64,000 nt of DNA from Gammaproteobacteria bacterium (GTDB taxonomy: Bacteria; Pseudomonadota; Gammaproteobacteria; Nitrosococcales; Methylophagaceae): assembly GCA_029210875.1 (NCBI GenBank), contig JARGFJ010000004.1, forward strand, positions 1 to 64,000, read 5' to 3'. Made by a program: the position numbers and the translations under genes. Of the stretch, positions 1 through 8,216 are shown piece after piece (within the stretch, counting starts at the first letter, position 1; each line of letters starts with the position of its first letter). The notes under the pieces are model-generated. The model was not told the DNA's origin, ran no database searches, and saw only the letters and a program-made list of their open reading frames with translations.

Positions 1-614
1 CAGTAAAAGCGATTAGGCCATCAAGGAAGCATTATTATCCTAATGCAGGTAAGGCCCATTTGATTGCGCCTAATCTGCTCGACCGGCAATTTAACCCTGA
101 GCAGGCCAATACCCATTGGGTGGGCGATATTACCTATATCCGCACCCGTCAAGGTTGGAGTTACCTTGCTTGTGTACTGGATTTAGCGACTAAAGAAGTC
201 GTGGGCTGGGCCATGTCAACAAGCCCTAATGCTGAATTAGCTAAAGCAGCGTTAAGTCACGCTATCCAAAGACAACAACCGGATCTGACCAAATTACTGT
301 TTCATTCAGACCAAGGTGTGCAATATTCAGCCAAACTTTTTATTGATTATTTGACCCTATTAAAGATCACACAGAGCATGAGTCGCCGTGGTAATTGTTG
401 GGATAACAGCGTAATGGAACGCTTTTTCAGAAGCTTAAAATCAGAAAGGCTCAATCACTTAACCTTTATCCATCATGGTGCAGCAGTCAGCACCGTTGAG
501 AGCTACATTTATTTTTACAACTACAAGCGACTACATTCATCGCTTGGTGACATGCCCCCTGTGCAAAAAATGGCAGAATTAAAAAAGCGGCTTAAAGTTA
601 CTTCATTAAATTAA
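1..614 (+). CDS. IS3-family transposase OrfB (5' truncated by window edge)
   Basis: C-terminal part of an IS3-family OrfB transposase with the retroviral-type integrase core. The reading frame is open from base 3 to the stop at 612-614 and has no start in the window, so the gene begins upstream; the TTG at 60 is internal. The DDE triad is visible: Asp in WVGDITYI, Asp in LFHSDQGVQYS, and Glu in WDNSVMERFF, followed by the usual RLHSSLG tail. The family makes OrfAB by programmed frameshifting; OrfA would lie left of the window. Nothing in the visible part is broken, so the element may still be active. Family assignment is firm; the subgroup is not determined. Confidence 0.93.
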   Translation, partial: VKAIRPSRKHYYPNAGKAHLIAPNLLDRQFNPEQANTHWVGDITYIRTRQGWSYLACVLDLATKEVVGWAMSTSPNAELAKAALSHAIQRQQPDLTKLLFHSDQGVQYSAKLFIDYLTLLKITQSMSRRGNCWDNSVMERFFRSLKSERLNHLTFIHHGAAVSTVESYIYFYNYKRLHSSLGDMPPVQKMAELKKRLKVTSLN

Positions 615-629
615 AACTTGAACACTACA
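612..629 (+). mobile_element. Probable right terminal inverted repeat of the IS3 element
   Basis: Immediately after the transposase stop the sequence reads AACTTGAACACTACA and ends in CA at 629. Read from the outside it starts TGTAGTG, which fits the TG...CA ends of IS3 elements. The left terminal repeat is outside the window, so the boundary is inferred from position and end sequence only. Confidence 0.5.
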
Positions 630-653
630 AACTTTTGCATCAGTTAATGCCAT

Positions 654-704
654 TGGGGGTATCTCCTTTTCAGGTTTAATAAGTACCCCTAAGGATACCC
701 CCAT
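654..704. repeat. Inverted TGGGGGTATC repeats near ssrA, possible attachment-site scar
   Basis: TGGGGGTATC at 654-663 and its exact reverse complement GATACCCCCA at 694-703 flank a degenerate third copy (TACCCCT, 684-690). Such GGGGGTA repeats are, from memory, common near tyrosine integrase arm sites next to tmRNA genes. No integrase is present here, so a decayed att region is an inference. A stem-loop of 10 bp with a 30-base loop is the alternative reading. Confidence 0.35.
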
Positions 705-754
705 AAATGTAAGATGATAAGAAAGCCAAGGAAGATATGACAAAAGATAGGACA

Positions 755-780
755 TAAAAAAGCCCCGAAAAACGGGGCCT
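755..780 (-). terminator. Rho-independent terminator of ssrA
   Basis: On the minus strand AGGCCCCG and CGGGGCT pair across a T-rich loop and are followed by six Ts (756-761 as A on the plus strand). It lies about 35 bases beyond the 3' end of tmRNA, in the right orientation to end its transcript. Confidence 0.8.
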
Positions 781-813
781 TAGATAAGGTATGGAAGAAA
801 TAAAATAAATATT

Positions 814-1173
814 TGGTGGAGGCGGGGGGAATCGAACCCCCGTCCGCAAATCCTCTGCTTTCAGCTCTACATGCTTATTTCATCTATTAATTTAACTATC
901 AGCTACCCGATGAACAGGGAAAACAGCTAGCGAGCTTGTAAGATTTTAGTCCATCAGCACCAAGCGTACTTCAGGCTTTGCTTATGAGAGTCGACGCCCG
1001 ATACCAGACGCATAAGCACGGATCTGGTCGGACGGCATAGACAGGTTATTAAGCTGCTAGTGCGTAGTTGTTATCGTTTGCAACTATATTTTGCAGTCTG
1101 TTTTACGAGAAGAACTAACATACTCGGCATGCACCTTAAGTTTTGTAACCCACGTCGAAGCCAGGTCGCCCCC
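814..1173 (-). ncRNA. ssrA: Transfer-messenger RNA (tmRNA)
   Basis: A tmRNA of about 360 nt that rescues stalled ribosomes together with SmpB. The 5' end reads GGGGGCGACCTGGCTTCGAC and the 3' end carries the tRNA-like TTCGATTCCCCCCGCCTCCA with encoded CCA, the two pairing as the alanine-type acceptor stem. The tag frame runs from 1081 down to 1052 and encodes ANDNNYALAA, followed by two consecutive TAA stops (1051-1046). It sits 57 bases downstream of smpB in the same direction and ends in its own terminator. The 3' side is bordered by mobile-element debris, as is frequent at this gene. Confidence 0.97.
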
Positions 1174-1230
1174 TAAAGTACTAAGTGTGACAGTATATAT
1201 CTGTGAAGGTTTCACTGCCAGTAAAGTTTG

Positions 1231-1713
1231 TTATTTGTTTCTGGTGATGCGTGCTTTATCACGTGCCCAATCGGCATCTTTAGATGATTGGCGTTTATCG
1301 TGTTGTTGTTTACCTTTAGCTAGGGCAATTTCGAGTTTGGCTCTGCCCTTTTTCCAATACATCGCGACGGGTACAATGGTGTAGCCTTTACGATCAACGG
1401 CACCAATGAGTTTGTTGAGTTCGATACGGTTTAATAATAATTTACGTCGTCGTGTATTAAGTGGGCTGACATGAGTTGATGCGGATAGTAGTGGTGAGAT
1501 GTGTGCACCGTGAAGCCATGCTTCACCTTGGTGGATCACGATATAGCTTTCGTTTAGTTGTAAGCGTCCATCACGCAGACTTTTGACTTCCCAGCCTTCC
1601 AGTACGATGCCTGCTTCAAATTTATCTTCGAGGAAATAGTCATGCCGTGCACGACGATTTTGAGCAATTGTGCTATTTCCATTGGTTTTTTTAGTATTTT
1701 TTTTCGTTACCAT
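1231..1713 (-). CDS. smpB: SsrA-binding protein SmpB
   Basis: 160-residue SmpB, the tmRNA partner that binds its tRNA-like domain and delivers it with EF-Tu to stalled ribosomes. The protein shows the family core: [18 protein letters not shown] near the start, [11 protein letters not shown], the [11 protein letters not shown] segment, and a basic tail ending in DKARITRNK, which becomes helical in the empty mRNA channel. Length is normal for the family. It is followed at 57 bases by ssrA on the same strand, and the start faces the symporter gene at 1808 across a 94-base divergent gap. Confidence 0.97.
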   Translation of the reverse strand: MVTKKNTKKTNGNSTIAQNRRARHDYFLEDKFEAGIVLEGWEVKSLRDGRLQLNESYIVIHQGEAWLHGAHISPLLSASTHVSPLNTRRRKLLLNRIELNKLIGAVDRKGYTIVPVAMYWKKGRAKLEIALAKGKQQHDKRQSSKDADWARDKARITRNK

Positions 1714-1807
1714 CCGCGTATTATATAGTGCTGTTACACTTTATAGTTTGAGCATTTTAATAAATTCTCACAAAATCTGAATTAATTATGACGAAACAGG
1801 CAACATT

Positions 1808-3175
1808 ATGAGCAGACCTGCTAAATCAATTCACGGCCAGTGGACATCTCGCTGGGCATTTATTCTTGCGGCAACGGGTTCTGCCGTTGGCTTGGGCAAT
1901 ATTTGGAAGTTTCCTTATATTACGGGTGAAAATGGTGGTGGGGCTTTTGTTCTTGTGTATTTAGCCTGTATTGCGGCAATTGGTGTTCCGGCAATGATGG
2001 CGGAAATTATGCTTGGACGTCGCGGTCGACAAAATCCAATCTATACGATGCGAACACTCGCTAAGGACGAAAAGGCAAGCCCATACTGGAAGTTTTTAGG
2101 CTGGAGTGGCGTGGTTGCTGGTGTGCTTATTCTGTCTTATTACAGCGTCATTGCTGGTCAGGCAATGGCGTATGTGTTTCGTGCTTTTTCTGGTGTTTTT
2201 GAGGGGGTCACACCCGACGGCGCTCAAAGTATTTATGCTACGTTAGCAAACGATCCTGAACGCTTAATTACGTGGCATACCTTATTTTTGATCATCACGA
2301 TGGGAGTTGTGGCTCAAGGTGTTGAAAACGGCTTGGAAAGGTCAGTTAAATTTCTGATGCCGGCACTTGTCGTTATATTACTCATGCTTGTGGCTTATGC
2401 GACTAATACCGGCACTTATTTCACTCAGAGCCTACATTTTTTATTTAATCCCGATTTTTCTAAATTAACGGGACACGCTGTTTTAACCGCGATGGGACAT
2501 GCCTTTTTTACGCTGAGTTTAGGTATGGGGGCGATTATGATTTATGGTTCGTATTTACCCGATAAGACATCTATTGCCAAAGCAACGCTGACTATTTCAG
2601 TTGCTGACACTACCATAGCCTTATTAGCGGGTATGGCGATCTTCCCTCTGGTATTTGCTAATGATTTAGCAACCAATGCTGGTCCAGGACTCATTTTTCA
2701 AACCCTTCCAATTGCGTTTGGTCATATGGCTGGCGGCGCTTTTTTTGGTGGGTTGTTTTTTGTATTACTGGTTTTTGCGGCGTGGAGTTCGTCAATTTCA
2801 TTGATTGAACCCGCGGTGACATGGTTAGTGGAAAATAAAAATATAAGTCGTATACGGGCTTGTGTGGTGATGGGTGTCGGTACCTGGTTTTTAGGTCTAT
2901 TAACTGTTTTTTCATTTAATATCGGCAAAACATGGACTGTTCTTGGCAAAACAATGTTTGATTTGTTGAATTATTTAACAGCCAATATCATGTTGCCATT
3001 GGGTGGTTTGTTTATCGCTATCTTTGCAGGTTGGATTATGAAACAATCAAGCAGCGAACAAGAGCTTGCTATTAAATCACCAATTTTTTACCATACATGG
3101 CGTATTTTAATTCGATACATTACCCCAGCAGCGATTATTATTGTCTTTTTAGAAGTTATCGGTCTGTTGGCATAA
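1808..3175 (+). CDS. Sodium-dependent symporter of the NSS/SNF family
   Basis: 455-residue integral membrane protein of the neurotransmitter:sodium symporter family (bacterial MhsT/LeuT type), expected to import an amino acid or similar solute with Na+. The first transmembrane helix carries the family signature GSAVGLGNIWKFPY followed by GENGGGAF, which forms the sodium and substrate site. About eleven hydrophobic segments follow, the last ending at the C-terminus (IIIVFLEVIGLLA). The eleven-helix form is common in prokaryotic members. An ATG start at 1808 is preceded by CAGGCAACATT, a modest ribosome site. The substrate cannot be read from sequence. It precedes ratA by 13 bases and may be cotranscribed. 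Confidence 0.92.
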   Translation: MSRPAKSIHGQWTSRWAFILAATGSAVGLGNIWKFPYITGENGGGAFVLVYLACIAAIGVPAMMAEIMLGRRGRQNPIYTMRTLAKDEKASPYWKFLGWSGVVAGVLILSYYSVIAGQAMAYVFRAFSGVFEGVTPDGAQSIYATLANDPERLITWHTLFLIITMGVVAQGVENGLERSVKFLMPALVVILLMLVAYATNTGTYFTQSLHFLFNPDFSKLTGHAVLTAMGHAFFTLSLGMGAIMIYGSYLPDKTSIAKATLTISVADTTIALLAGMAIFPLVFANDLATNAGPGLIFQTLPIAFGHMAGGAFFGGLFFVLLVFAAWSSSISLIEPAVTWLVENKNISRIRACVVMGVGTWFLGLLTVFSFNIGKTWTVLGKTMFDLLNYLTANIMLPLGGLFIAIFAGWIMKQSSSEQELAIKSPIFYHTWRILIRYITPAAIIIVFLEVIGLLA

Positions 3176-3188
3176 GACGTTCTATTCT

Positions 3189-3629
3189 ATGACGATAATT
3201 ACTCGCAGTGCCTTGGTGCTCTATTCACCTGATCAAATGTTTGATTTGGTTAATGATGTTGAGAGTTACCCTTCCTTTTTGCCATGGTGTCGCTCTAGTA
3301 CTGTGGTCTCGAAATCACCGGAGGAAATCATCGCCTCCTTAGATCTCGCTAAGGGCGGTATTCACCATGTGTTTACTACTCGTAACAGGCTGATTCATGA
3401 TGAATCAATCGAAATTGCATTAGTCGATGGCCCTTTTGAACATCTTGAAGGTCTTTGGCAATTTGCAATGATTGGTGATAATCAAGGCTGTCGCATTACA
3501 TTAAGTATGAATTTTGAGTTTTCCAATCGCATTATCAGCATGGCTTTAGGCCCTATTTTTACTCAAATATCTGGCTCTTTAGTCGATGCCTTTTGTAAAC
3601 GCGCTCAGGACATTTATGGAAACAACTAA
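3189..3629 (+). CDS. ratA: RatA/COQ10-type START-domain protein
   Basis: 146-residue member of the RatA/Coq10 family (polyketide cyclase/START fold). The opening ITRSALVLYSPDQMFDLVNDV and the YPSFLPWCR motif are hallmarks of the family, as is the LEGLWQF segment. In E. coli RatA was described as a ribosome association toxin; mitochondrial Coq10 binds ubiquinone, and a lipid or quinone chaperone role is as likely. The gene lies in the conserved smpB-ratA-rnfH neighbourhood. Its 3' end overlaps the rnfH start by 14 bases, so the two are translationally coupled. Confidence 0.93.
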   Translation: MTIITRSALVLYSPDQMFDLVNDVESYPSFLPWCRSSTVVSKSPEEIIASLDLAKGGIHHVFTTRNRLIHDESIEIALVDGPFEHLEGLWQFAMIGDNQGCRITLSMNFEFSNRIISMALGPIFTQISGSLVDAFCKRAQDIYGNN

Positions 3630-3930
3630 ACATATTACTATCGAAGTAGCCTACGCGCTGCCGACGGAACAAGTGATTTTATCGCTCGAAGTACCGGAAG
3701 ATTGCACGGTTGAAGATGCTATTAAACGTTGTGGCATTTTGGAACAATTTACCCAGATCGATATCGCAACAGATAAAGTCGGTATTTTTGGCAAGATGTG
3801 TAAACTCGATGCCACCATGCACGATAAAGATCGTATCGAAATTTATCGTAAATTGATTGCTGATCCAAAAGAGTCACGTCGTCAAAAGGCTGAAATGGAA
3901 CGCAAGCAAGGCTTGAACAATAACGCTTGA
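3616..3930 (+). CDS. rnfH: RnfH family protein
   Basis: 104-residue RnfH/RatB protein with a ubiquitin-like beta-grasp fold, function not settled. Family features are VAYALPTEQ near the start, VGIFGKMCKLD and DRIEIYRKLIADPKESRRQKAE near the end. The frame is open upstream to 3586, but the ATG at 3616 has an AGGA at 3607-3610 and gives the usual N-terminus METTKHITIEVAY, so the ten extra residues are rejected. It overlaps ratA by 14 bases. Confidence 0.93.
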   Translation: METTKHITIEVAYALPTEQVILSLEVPEDCTVEDAIKRCGILEQFTQIDIATDKVGIFGKMCKLDATMHDKDRIEIYRKLIADPKESRRQKAEMERKQGLNNNA

Positions 3931-4232
3931 TGAGAATTGAAACCAACACTGTTTTATTAATTGGTCTGACATTATTGTTTGGAATTGCATGGCTAATCAC
4001 GCGTCATCGACAACCAAGACGTTTATTCATTATTTCGGTCAGTATCATTGGTGCTTTATTATTGCCAGGCTATATTCCTGGACATGGCGAAATTGTTTTA
4101 ATCATACCTAATGCCGCATTATTTACTGTTGATAATCACTTCGTCTGGGGACTAGCAGCTGTATTTGGCATAATAAATTACTGCGCCCTATTCTCGCTGC
4201 TTAACCGGCTATCTCGTCATCCTGTTCATTGA
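3930..4232 (+). CDS. Small membrane protein of unknown function
   Basis: A 100-residue protein with three or four predicted membrane segments (about residues 6-22, 31-46, 54-68, 72-92). No family is recognised. The ATG at 3930 overlaps the rnfH stop as TGATG, so it looks translationally coupled to rnfH; the TTG three bases earlier is unlikely. The basic loop HRQPRR between the first two segments suggests an N-out/C-in or similar orientation by the positive-inside rule. The stop abuts the convergent DUF455 gene without any gap, leaving no room for a terminator between them. Confidence 0.7.
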   Translation: MRIETNTVLLIGLTLLFGIAWLITRHRQPRRLFIISVSIIGALLLPGYIPGHGEIVLIIPNAALFTVDNHFVWGLAAVFGIINYCALFSLLNRLSRHPVH

Positions 4233-5030
4233 TCACCTTCGCCCCTCAAGTAACGCTATTTCAGCTTCAGTAAATCCTGCCTGCTTTCGTGCTTGTGTAT
4301 GAAATGGACCGCGTAGTTCACCCGCAAAGTATGTATCGAGTAACTCACGAAATGTGACTAATGGATCAAGTTGACGGAGATCACATAAGTAATTAAACCA
4401 ATGTGTACCGATCTTCACATGGCCTATTTCTTCGCGCAAAATCACTTCTAATATTTCAACTGCTCGTAAATCGCCTGTACCTCGCAGTTTATCCATCATT
4501 TTCGGGGTCACATCTAATCCCCTCGCCTCTAATACTCGCGGCACTAATGCCATTCTAATCAAAGGATCATGGTGTGTTTTTTGTGCCATTTCCCACATAC
4601 CGTTATGTGCAGGAAAGTCACCATAGTCATAACCTAACGACACTAAATGTTGTCGTAGCAGGACAAAATGTTCCGCTTCTTCTGAGGCAACTCGTGCCCA
4701 ATCGGCATAGAACTGTTTTGGTAGATTGGGAAATCGTGCAACGGCATCCCATGCCAGATTGATGGCATTAAACTCGATATGGGTGATGGCATGTAGTAAT
4801 GTGGCAACACCGGTCTGTGCACTATTGCGACGACGCGGCAAATCACGTGGTGCCACCAGTTCAGGTTTGTCGGGTGCCCCCGGCAACTCTGGCACATCCA
4901 AAATACTATCTCGATCAAGCTCAACGGCATTATTTTTAAACTTTTGATACAAAATGTGGGTCTGTTCAAGCTTTTGTGCAGGATCGGTCAATACTAAAAT
5001 AGTGAGAGCCTGTTGACGTAATTCATCCAT
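4233..5030 (-). CDS. DUF455 ferritin-like protein
   Basis: 265-residue protein of the DUF455 family, which has a ferritin-like four-helix fold. Metal-ligand-type residues are seen in HIEFNAINLAWD, EEAEHFVLLRQHL and EEIGHVKIG, the E..ExxH pairs expected of a di-iron or related centre. The conserved PELVAPRDLPRR and EARGLDVTP segments support the family. Members are often annotated as MiaE-like, but the tRNA-hydroxylase function is not established for this group. The start overlaps the end of the upstream permease gene by 8 bases, so the two form a coupled pair. Confidence 0.85.
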   Translation of the reverse strand: MDELRQQALTILVLTDPAQKLEQTHILYQKFKNNAVELDRDSILDVPELPGAPDKPELVAPRDLPRRRNSAQTGVATLLHAITHIEFNAINLAWDAVARFPNLPKQFYADWARVASEEAEHFVLLRQHLVSLGYDYGDFPAHNGMWEMAQKTHHDPLIRMALVPRVLEARGLDVTPKMMDKLRGTGDLRAVEILEVILREEIGHVKIGTHWFNYLCDLRQLDPLVTFRELLDTYFAGELRGPFHTQARKQAGFTEAEIALLEGRR

Positions 5031-6003
5031 CTAAACGTACTCGCGGATCGACCAGGGTATACGATATATCTGTCAACACTAACCCCACTATATATAAGAC
5101 GGAACCTAAAAAGACCATGGCTCTAACAATGGCAAAATCTTGAGCTTGAATTGCATCAATGGTGTAACTGCCGAGTCCCGGTATACCGAAAAATGATTCA
5201 AGGATCAGGCTACCCATAAACAAGGTTGGTATGACGACAACGGCACCGGTCAAAATTGGGATCATGGCATTTTTTAATACATGTCGAAATAATACTGTGA
5301 CTTCTGATAAACCTTTGGCTCGTGCAGTACGCACATAATCTTTTGATACTTCTTCAAGAAATAAGGTGCGATACCAACGTGAACCAGCACCAATACCAGA
5401 TACAATGCCTATCAGTACGGGTAGGATGACAAACTTAATAGCACTGATACCCTGTGCATAGCCAGAGATCGGCACCAGTTGCATCATCTTTCCAACTAAA
5501 AACTGTCCACCAATGATATAAAACAGACCCGAAATTGACATGATAATAACGCATAAAATTACGCCGCCCAGATCGATATACGTTGCTCGGAAAAACACCA
5601 TTAATAAAGCAAAGGTAATATTGACCAGTAAGCCTATAACAAAAATAGGTATCGCTATTGCCAGACTTGGCCACATTCTGGTTTGGATGTCTTGCCCAAT
5701 ATCCCGTCCATCATCTGCCGCGCCAAAATCAAATACAAATAAGCGTAAAGACTTGTCAAAAAAAATAGTGTTTGTTGCTTTATTAAGGCCAGATTCATCA
5801 CCAGCCCACAATAATGCTTTGTCATAGCCGCGTTCCTGTTTCCAAACATCTATCGCTTGTTGGTTGATGTGTTTGGCACCGAGTTGCATTCTCGCCATAT
5901 CATCAGGGGTATTAACCATAAAAAATAAAGCAAATGTCAGTGCATTTACCCCAATTAAAATAGGAAATGAATACAGAATTCTTCTTATGATATAGGCAAA
6001 CAT
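5023..6003 (-). CDS. OppB/DppB-type ABC transporter permease
   Basis: 326-residue inner-membrane permease of a peptide-type ABC importer. The N-terminus IIRRILYSFPILIGVNALTF is the classic first helix; the cytoplasmic EAA-type loop reads YVRTARAKGLSEVTVLFRHV and is followed by ILESFFGIPGLG. There is a periplasmic insertion of about 90 residues after the first helix, as in the YejB-like branch. No OppC-type permease or ATPase gene accompanies it; downstream is the DUF455 gene. The only substrate-binding protein of this kind in the window lies 24 kb away (30311). The gene appears intact, with about six membrane helices. Confidence 0.9.
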   Translation of the reverse strand: MFAYIIRRILYSFPILIGVNALTFALFFMVNTPDDMARMQLGAKHINQQAIDVWKQERGYDKALLWAGDESGLNKATNTIFFDKSLRLFVFDFGAADDGRDIGQDIQTRMWPSLAIAIPIFVIGLLVNITFALLMVFFRATYIDLGGVILCVIIMSISGLFYIIGGQFLVGKMMQLVPISGYAQGISAIKFVILPVLIGIVSGIGAGSRWYRTLFLEEVSKDYVRTARAKGLSEVTVLFRHVLKNAMIPILTGAVVVIPTLFMGSLILESFFGIPGLGSYTIDAIQAQDFAIVRAMVFLGSVLYIVGLVLTDISYTLVDPRVRLDG

Positions 6004-6045
6004 AGTCTACTCAAGTAGTCAGATAGGTATAGTATAAATATGTTT

Positions 6046-6074
6046 TTGTTTATTAGTTAATTCTTATATAGAAT
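6046..6074 (+). promoter_or_regulatory. Possible promoter of the rhodanese-MNIO cluster
   Basis: TTGTTT (6046-6051) and TAGAAT (6069-6074) are spaced by 17 bases in the AT-rich gap ahead of the rhodanese gene. Two mismatches in the -35 box make this a moderate candidate only. Confidence 0.3.
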
Positions 6075-6108
6075 AAAAACCTAGTATTAGCCTAACAGGA
6101 GTTTAACA

Positions 6109-6456
6109 ATGACACTATTCGTATTCGATTTGGTTAAAACCGCCAAAGAAGTTATCAATGAAGTATCTGTAGAAAAAGCCAAAAACATGTTAGAGGATAA
6201 CACTATAGCGTTGGATGTGAGAGAACCTGCTGAGTTCGAATCTGGGCATATCAACAATGCTCGTCATCTGCCTCGTGGTGTACTTGAATTTAAAATTGCG
6301 GATCATCCAGATTTCCAGGATTTAGAACGCTCTATTCTGGTCTATTGTAAAACTGGAGGTCGATCAGCATTAGCTGCAGTGGCCTTACAACAACTCGGTT
6401 ATTTAAATGCGTACTCACTTGCAGGCGGCTTTGATGCATGGCAACAATATGAATAA
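6109..6456 (+). CDS. Single-domain rhodanese-like sulfurtransferase
   Basis: 115-residue protein with one rhodanese domain. The active-site loop CKTGGRS holds Cys80, the residue that would carry a persulfide; LDVREPAEFESGHI and AGGFDAW are the flanking family motifs. There is no signal peptide, so it acts in the cytoplasm. The start is set by AGGAG eight bases before ATG. It leads a same-strand cluster with the secreted CGC protein (54 bases on), the DUF692 enzyme and its partner, with no terminator visible between it and the next gene. A sulfur-transfer role toward the cluster is possible but only inferred. Confidence 0.9.
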   Translation: MTLFVFDLVKTAKEVINEVSVEKAKNMLEDNTIALDVREPAEFESGHINNARHLPRGVLEFKIADHPDFQDLERSILVYCKTGGRSALAAVALQQLGYLNAYSLAGGFDAWQQYE

Positions 6457-6510
6457 AAAATTGCTCAAATGCAAGCTCAACACTAATACAGCAAACCTTA
6501 GGAATACATC

Positions 6511-7260
6511 ATGAACATAATTAAATACACACTCTTTGTTGTTGCCACGCTGTTTACAAGTGTCGTGTTTGCTGAACCAACCCATGTTATGGTGCGAGCC
6601 AAAGCTGTTGATGCCAAGTTTATTGGCACCAGTGTTGGTGGTGTTAAGGTTGTTGTTGAAGATGCAGAAACTGGTGAAATTCTTGATACCGGTTGGATAA
6701 ATGGTGGCACTGGTAGTACCTCAACCTTAATTTCACAGCCGATTACTCGGGGTCAGACATTAACCGATAAAGACACGGCAGGATTTGTAGCAACACTTGA
6801 TATTTCAAGTCCTCGTTTAGTTCGCTTTACGTTAATTGGTCCTTATGGTTTTCGTCAGTCGTTACAACAGGCATCATTAACCAGCTGGGTAATACCAGGC
6901 AAAGATATCCTGGGTGATGGCATTATTATTTCGATGTCAGGCTTTATTGTTGATGCATGGACACGTGTGCTTGAAGGTGGAAAAGTCGATATTTATACAC
7001 AAACATCATTATTATGTGGTTGCCCTATTTACCCTGATGGCCCTTGGGATCCGGTAAATTACCAAGCAAAAGCGATCATAATGCACAATCAAAATAAGGT
7101 CGATGAAGTTGATTTGGCTTATACCGGACCAACAGGTCTATTTTCCGGCAACACAACAATCACTGAATCAGGTCATTACAAAGCAATCGTATATTTAATC
7201 GATACCAAAACCGGTAACGTAGGTGTTGACCGCGCTATGTTTGAGGTCGATCTCAACTAA
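6511..7260 (+). CDS. Secreted protein with a lone CGC motif, unknown family
   Basis: 249-residue protein with a clear Sec signal peptide (about residues 1-21, ending SVVFA before EPTHV). No family is recognised. The mature part is rich in beta-prone stretches, with a VVVEDAETGEILDTG segment near residues 47-61 reminiscent of Ig-like or CNA-B-type strands. The only cysteines are Cys169 and Cys171 in LLCGCPIYPDGPWDP. It is followed by a DUF692 (MNIO) enzyme gene and a DUF2063-type partner gene; MNIO enzymes modify cysteines in exported peptides, so this protein is the obvious candidate substrate or client. It is far longer than known MNIO precursor peptides, so a structural or metal-binding role is the alternative. 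Confidence 0.7.
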   Translation: MNIIKYTLFVVATLFTSVVFAEPTHVMVRAKAVDAKFIGTSVGGVKVVVEDAETGEILDTGWINGGTGSTSTLISQPITRGQTLTDKDTAGFVATLDISSPRLVRFTLIGPYGFRQSLQQASLTSWVIPGKDILGDGIIISMSGFIVDAWTRVLEGGKVDIYTQTSLLCGCPIYPDGPWDPVNYQAKAIIMHNQNKVDEVDLAYTGPTGLFSGNTTITESGHYKAIVYLIDTKTGNVGVDRAMFEVDLN

Positions 7261-7364
7261 ATAGTGATTTCCGATACCCTGATAGTTAAAGGGTATTTCA
7301 AGCTATTTTGTAACATTAACGTTTATGAAACGTCTTAGCTTTATCGATGATTAGGAGAAGTAAG

Positions 7365-8216
7365 ATGAATACAACTTCATGCCCAATTTCTGGTGCCGGA
7401 CTAGGGTTACGAAGAAGTTTTATGGATGAACTGGATACATTTGATCATCATCAACCAGCTGATTTTTTGGAAGTTGCTCCAGAAAATTGGATGGGCATGG
7501 GTGGTGTTTTAGGTAAACGCTTCAGTCATTTTGCTGAACGATATCCTATGCTGTGTCACGGGTTATCGCTTTCAATTGGCAGCCCCGCCCCCTTGGATGA
7601 AGCCTTTATTAAGAAGCTTAAAACGTTCTTTGATAAACATCATATCGTTTGTTATAGCGAACACCTCAGTTATTGCAGTGATGATGGTCATTTGTATGAT
7701 TTAATGCCAATCCCATTTACCGAAGAAGCAGTGCATCATGTTGCGGCTCGTATCAAACGTGTGCAAGATATTTTAGAACGACGATTAATCATCGAAAATG
7801 TGTCATATTACGCTGCGCCCGGTCAGGAAATAAAAGAAGTCGAGTTTGTTAAAGCAGTACTGGAAGAAGCTGATTGTGACTTGTTACTTGATGTCAATAA
7901 TGTGTATGTCAACAGCGTTAATCATCGCTATGATCCGGTCGAATTTATTAAAGCCATGCCGCAACATCGTATTGCCTATCTTCATATGGCAGGGCATTAC
8001 AATGAAGCACAAGACTTAATTGTTGATACTCATGGTGCTGATATTGTTGATCCGGTATGGCAATTATTAGAAACCACCTATCAACATCATGGCGTTATTC
8101 CGACATTATTAGAACGCGATTTTAATATTCCTTCACTTGATGTATTAATCAGTGAAGTTGAACAAATTCGTCACTATCAATCTGTTTATAAGGCTGCTAA
8201 CCGTGTCAGCGCTTAA
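7365..8216 (+). CDS. DUF692 multinuclear iron oxidative enzyme (MNIO/MbnB-BufB type)
   Basis: 283-residue DUF692 protein, a TIM-barrel enzyme family using two or three irons to oxidise residues, mostly Cys, in ribosomal peptides (MbnB, TglH, BufB). Metal-ligand motifs are intact: HGLSLSIG (His65), SEHLSY (Glu99/His100), IENVSYY (Glu144), LLLDVNNVYVN (Asp176), HMAGH (His207/His211), DTHG (Asp221/His223) and LERDFN (Glu250). The start is the ATG at 7365 with GGAGAAG upstream; the ATG at 7347 would place that site inside the gene. It overlaps the partner gene by 14 bases. No DUF2282 bufferin-type precursor is found beside it. Confidence 0.93.
   Translation: MNTTSCPISGAGLGLRRSFMDELDTFDHHQPADFLEVAPENWMGMGGVLGKRFSHFAERYPMLCHGLSLSIGSPAPLDEAFIKKLKTFFDKHHIVCYSEHLSYCSDDGHLYDLMPIPFTEEAVHHVAARIKRVQDILERRLIIENVSYYAAPGQEIKEVEFVKAVLEEADCDLLLDVNNVYVNSVNHRYDPVEFIKAMPQHRIAYLHMAGHYNEAQDLIVDTHGADIVDPVWQLLETTYQHHGVIPTLLERDFNIPSLDVLISEVEQIRHYQSVYKAANRVSA

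Noticed and set aside
1091..1384. 97-residue open frame on the plus strand
   Set aside because: It is antisense to the tmRNA 5' half and the smpB 3' end; no ribosome site and no protein-like pattern.
7274..7296. Terminator between the secreted protein and DUF692 gene
   Set aside because: ATACCC/GGGTAT is a 6-bp stem with an 11-base loop and no T-run; too weak to separate the genes.
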